DNA from: Schistosoma mansoni
Taxonomy: Eukaryota > Platyhelminthes > Trematoda > Strigeidida > Schistosomatidae
DNA: 64,000 nucleotides
Assembly (NCBI RefSeq): GCF_000237925.1
Contig: NC_031495.1
Location: forward strand, 51,840,746-51,904,745
Direction of reading: 5' to 3'
The position numbers and the translations under genes were made by a program. The first letter of the stretch is position 1; every line of letters begins with the position of its first letter. Under the pieces are notes generated by a model. It was not told the origin of the DNA, searched no databases, and was given only the letters and a program-made list of their open reading frames with translations. Of this stretch, positions 55,201 through 61,200 are shown one piece after another.

Positions 55201-58200
55201 AAGTTTAGGTGATACAGGTGAAATGACTGACCGACTTATAAGTCCATTTGACATTACACTATCATCCAGTCGGGGAATTATATTTGTATCAGACTATCAA
55301 CGAGATGAGGTGAGATATTAGCTTGATTGTAGTCTTGATTGATTCAATTTCAGTAAATGTAGACATATATTGATGATTAGAATACCATTGAAAGACTAAT
55401 TTTTCCTTTTCAGAGAAAACTTAAAAAACATTTTAATTTTGTAGACATTACCTATAGAAGAAACATTGATATTAATGAAGCTTCAGTTTACGGTTTCTTG
55501 TTGATTGGACTTAACACATTAAAACAAAAGCATATTACTCACTTAGTATTGTTTGTTTGAATCTTCCCATCGGTGTTTAGGACTGCAACTGGTCAGTCTC
55601 TAATTGGCATATGTGCATACTGTGCGTATTGCCTCGATATAGCCTTAATTCACAAGCATTATAAGCAAAGATGGATAATGGCTAGCAGTGGAATCTAGGA
55701 CGCGCGTTTCGTCCTATTTGGGACTTGTCAGCTGGATGTACCTGCATCTCAGAGTTGATGTTCACTCTGGGATTCGAACCCAGTACCTTTCGCTTCAAAC
55801 ATATATTCAAGCATATTATTTATGATAATTGCTTTACTGATTTGAGATTTTAGAATAGAATTAAACTTTAAACAATTTAAAATAAATTTATATGTACTAA
55901 ATCTGAAGGTTCGTTTTGTCAATGATTACCTTTTTAAGTTTTCACGAGAGAATATACACTTGTGGTCAACGTAAGTAGTACATATAAGTAATCATTTTAA
56001 TGATTCAATAAATTAATGTTCACTTTTTATAAGTTTAAGTCTATTACAAACATATTAACTTAAATGTCTCTAAATCATACCTTATTGTATATGTAAAATG
56101 GAATACAGTCAAAGTCATTAAGATTGAATAGTTGACAGAATAAAATCTTTATATTGTATAGCTAACAATTGCTTAACCTATCTCACTATACCAATCATGA
56201 TGGAAATAAAGTGAAAATTTATACAAATATTAGTCAATATTTGGATGAATAGTTTAAGAGAAATTAGGTTCCGAGTGAATAGGATAGTAATTAGTTTAGA
56301 AATTTGTCTTATGTGACGGAATGAGTTATACTGTTCAGGGAAAAGTGGGTTTTATTAAAGTCTTTAGTATTTCTTTCAAGACTCTATTGGATATGGTACT
56401 TAGACAAAGTAGAAATCCATCAGTATTACTAAGTACTAAGTACTTCATTATTTGTTTCCTTCAAATTATTTACAAGAAGGATATGATGATTTTCCTTTAC
56501 TTATAAATAAACATATACAACTAAAAAACCGCTTGAATCAGTTTATTTTATCTTCTATCATATATACAATAAGTTAAACTTTTTTCTTTATTTCTCATAA
56601 AGATTCGACTATTCAGCTTCGATGGACGTTCACAGGGTACATTAACGAAAAATAAACTTAAACATCCACGCGGCGTATGTTACGGTATTGGATTATTAGC
56701 TGTTGTTGAAAGTCGACGTCATCATATTAGTCTATATGATATACGTTGTGATACGAATTCACCAGTACATCAAATACCTGTTGATAAAGGATTGGCTGGA
56801 GAAGAAAATAATTCAAACAAATTTATTTTCAACAGTCGAACTGCGCTTACTGAACCGTATTATGTTGAATTTGTTGATGATGGTGGAGGATGCTTAGGTG
56901 TTACTGATTGGGCTGCTCCAAGTGTCAAGTTATACTCACTCAAGACCGGTTCTTTTCTATCTTCTATAGGTGGTTATGGTACAACAAATGATAATGTATG
57001 TTCATTATACCATGTTGTTTATTGAAAGTTGAAGTTCATTGTGTGTTTTTTCGAAAATCAATTCCAAATCTCTGGTGATATTTCAAATTTGAAAAAAAGA
57101 TTTTAGGGACTCTCCGAAACTAAATGTTACAGTCAGTTAGATTATCTCGGAAGAAATAAAATTTATCAACAATAATCTCTAATTACAGTTTTTTTCACAA
57201 TTCATTGGAGTTGTAGACAAACAAGTTAATCGAAATAGATAGGATGGCATATAAATGCTTTTGTAATAGTCTTTATCACTGAACATTTATACTGATTGTA
57301 AATACGTATATTACGTATGAAGCCTGAAAAATTAGTTTTCTTCACTCGAATGAGATTATGAACTTAGGGGGCAATGTGCACTTTAATATTGAGACATTTA
57401 TCTATAAAAAAATCAGCTAAGAACACCACATTGGGATAAATATCTACTTTTATAACTATTATAACATATAAATTTTGTTAGTTTTGCTAAATAAGGATTT
57501 AGAACAACATATGTAAGCAAACAATTGTTTTCAATTAGATCGTCACCAGCCTTTACTCTAATATACATGAATATTTATAAGAAAATGTTAGACCAATCAA
57601 GGCTATTTAAGTCAATAATCACAATGAAATAGAATACGTCACTGAGCATAATAGTTAAAAGTACAAGTTGATAGTGGGAAGACAGGTGTACTGATATTAT
57701 TCATGTATATTAGAGTAAAGCCTGATGACGATCTAATTGAAAACAATTGTTCGCTTACATGTGTTGTTCTAATTTTCACAATGGGAATCTTTAATATTCT
57801 AAAACAAGGATTTCAGTGACATAACTATTACTTTCATATGTTAATGTTTATTTCCTTTAAACTGTGGAAAAAAGTTATCACTAACTTAATCATAAATAAA
57901 TTTACCATTTTATTAAAATAATGGCCTGGTTCATATTAGTAATTTGTTTCCATATGGGTTTTCTAGTGAAAAGTTAACATTGATTAGGTTAACAATGTCA
58001 TGAATGTAGACGAATGTTCACTAATAACAGTGACGATAGACATGCTATGTTAAATAGTGACTAAAGATAGAAAACTCAGATATTGCACTTTTAAATAAGG
58101 TGTTATGTGTTACCGCACTTATTGTGAGGTCTGAAACTCCTTATTTTGACTGGTTTTCGTATTTAGAGCTTGTGATGTTCAAGAGTCATATGGAGTGATG

Positions 58201-61200
58201 AAACACTGATGCAATTATTCTTCATTTCGTGTAAAGTAGCGATTAAAACGAAATTTCAATTTTCTGCATATTATATGGTTCCACATAGCTAGAACTCTTC
58301 CTATTTTGTATTCACTTACAAAACATACGGCCGATTTCAATAAATTTTTTATTCTTTTTCATTTTTCATTATGTATTGCAAAATGTTATAAATCATTAAC
58401 TTTATTTATAATTGGTTTTGTAAACGACTTAACTGTGTGAAGTTTTACTGTAGTCTGTAATTGATTCAAAGCTTGATAAAAATTAGGTTATTTTACAAGG
58501 TTTCCTGGTCCCGGCTCTATACGAGATGGTATATAATACTGATTTTACTTCGTATACAGTCTACAAGTTTATCTATTACTGCCTAAAAATCAACGTTTCA
58601 GCAGTGTAACCTTTTTCACAGACAATTATTTAAAAAAGTACTGGGAATATTGCATGTATAACAGAAAGTTTTTTTCAGGAATGACGTTGATATGTAAGAA
58701 AAGTTTTTAAACCATGTCTTGACAGCTTGTGTTCAGAAGAAAATTCCATGAATACTGCACCCTTATCCAGTTATACACACATATATACGTGTGTAAACAC
58801 ACACATACATGGTGAATACAGAATTAGTAAATGATCATTTCATTTTGAAGCACAGTCAAATGTTTATGATTTACGTAAAATATCAAAACCTTTCCTACTT
58901 TTCAATTATTAGTGAGAATATATATATTAACTGAACAGATTTTTTATGAAACACTTTTGTTCTGGTGAGAAAAAATATTGATTTTTCCAAATAATCACTC
59001 AGTCATAACATGTGTTACTTTACAACCCTCTCTTTTTCTCCCACCATTTTCATTGTACATATGAAATAAATAAATGGCAGCCAAAGACAGTCAAGAAATA
59101 ATATGATAAGGGTTAAAGATCTTTCATTCAACGCTTTTTCTGAGATATATCTTATAAAGATTTCTGTTTAATATTTCGAAAATTTGGTATTCTTGGCTAT
59201 CTGTTTTTGATAATTATTTTTCCTCGTTTGTTCCATTCCCTCTTGTTTTCATACTAACATACTGTTAGATATTCCCCCCTATCACATAAGTCATGCTCTT
59301 AACAACGTTATGCACTTTCAATAACCTATAATGTTATCTTTCAAGATTATTCATTACGTGACAAATTGTATTCGATTCTGAATTCTTCGGCAAATCAGTA
59401 ATGTACCTGGTTTACCAAGAGAAGAGACTAATCATTGTCGTACGGCATAAATAGATTGGATTTAGGACCAAACAGTTGTGTGTTCGACCCCAAGTTGGTA
59501 TATTTGTACTCAGTAACCAAATGTTTCGAGTCAAGCCAAAGCGTTTATCCAGTATTTTCTAGTTTTAATGAATACTCGATTCGTTTCACTTCATGATGAA
59601 AATCAAAACCACTAGGAATTCTCTTCCATAATAGCACGTGGACCGACACACTAAATGGGCGAATTTTAATAATTTCTCTTTCGTCCCAATATATATGACT
59701 AGTTAACTAGAAATCAACATATTAACTTTACAGAAAGTTTAATCCTTTAAGGAAACACATATTAGTATACTCATGTTGACTTCTGCTTCACAGAAAATGA
59801 TTTCCTATAAGGTAATTTAACTTTAGATTTCTTGTTCATCTTCATCATTTGCCTTTGTGATAAATTTTGCATAATGAACTACATATAATTTGAATTTCCT
59901 GCTGATGGTGATAGATTCGAGTAAATCTTTCTAGTAACCATTCAGAAATCTTGTGAAAACACTCTAGTGTTGAATTACGGCATATTCTGTACGGACTTTC
60001 GTTCGACTGACTACATTAAGAAATTTTAGTGGATTCGCTTTGATCAGTCACGATTTTTGTCTTCAAAAAGAAAAACTGATCGGAAAAAAGTTTTATGATC
60101 ATTGTTTAATTCTAGCTTTGTCAGACTGAAAAATAATGAGTAGATAATTCTACATGCTGGACGGCTCCTCATCGATGAGGATACACGACGTCTTTCACAT
60201 ATGTCTAGTCTTTCCTGGTTCTCGATGGTTGTCTAACCAAGACTGATGCATGATGTAATTTATAGAACTACAACAATCACCATGAACCTCCTATGGTAGG
60301 CTAGAATTTCATAGAAGTAAAAACAACTAATCACAGGAAATGTAATCATCATTGGCTTTATGTAAGGTGGAAGTTTGTTTCACCTGTCATTTGTATATTT
60401 TCGTTATTTTCTCAATCTGGCAAGACATGAATGAAATCATAGGGATAGTAAAGTTCATTTCAAATGGTTTTCCTTCGAAGTATGCACTCCAAAGATTCTT
60501 GTTTCAACCGAGTGTTTATAATATTATCACTAAAATGTTAGTTGTTTTTCTCATTCGTTATTTCTCCAGTGGAATTTACTGTTAGTAGGGCTCCAAATAA
60601 GTAAAAAATATATAATCAAAGTACTCACAAATCATCAGTAGCTTTAAACAATAGGATCTAGATATTTTAGGCCTCATTCAAGAATTATGAATGTTGAAGA
60701 ATACAATAAGATGTCAGATTTCAACGTCCATGAAAAACTTATGGATGGAAAATAATAAGACTTTGTTTATTTGACATCTACAAATATCTCAAGCTTATGT
60801 TAAATAAACGAAAAGAGTGATTGCGAAGCAGTTACCTGTATGTCGGATAAGCATCGCTTTAATTATAAAACTCTTCTGACCAACAGTATAAATCAATGTG
60901 TACAAGGTTAGTAGAAGTCTTCCAAAGGCAGTCATATTGCATCTTCTTAACATTGCCAAAGCAATAGCCATATATCTGGAAAATCCAGAATTGTGTGTTC
61001 AAAAGAGATTGGTTCAACGTCTTCTTCTACCATGGTCTTAATGTCTCATAATTTTTTTCATACTCTTCTTCCTTCACAGCAATCTGCTTTCCCTTCCATC
61101 TTCTTAAACCTTCTACCCTTAACTGGTTTATTTCTGTTTCTATGATCCTCATGAATACATTTCATCTCACATTCAACATTTTATCTTATCATGCTGATCC

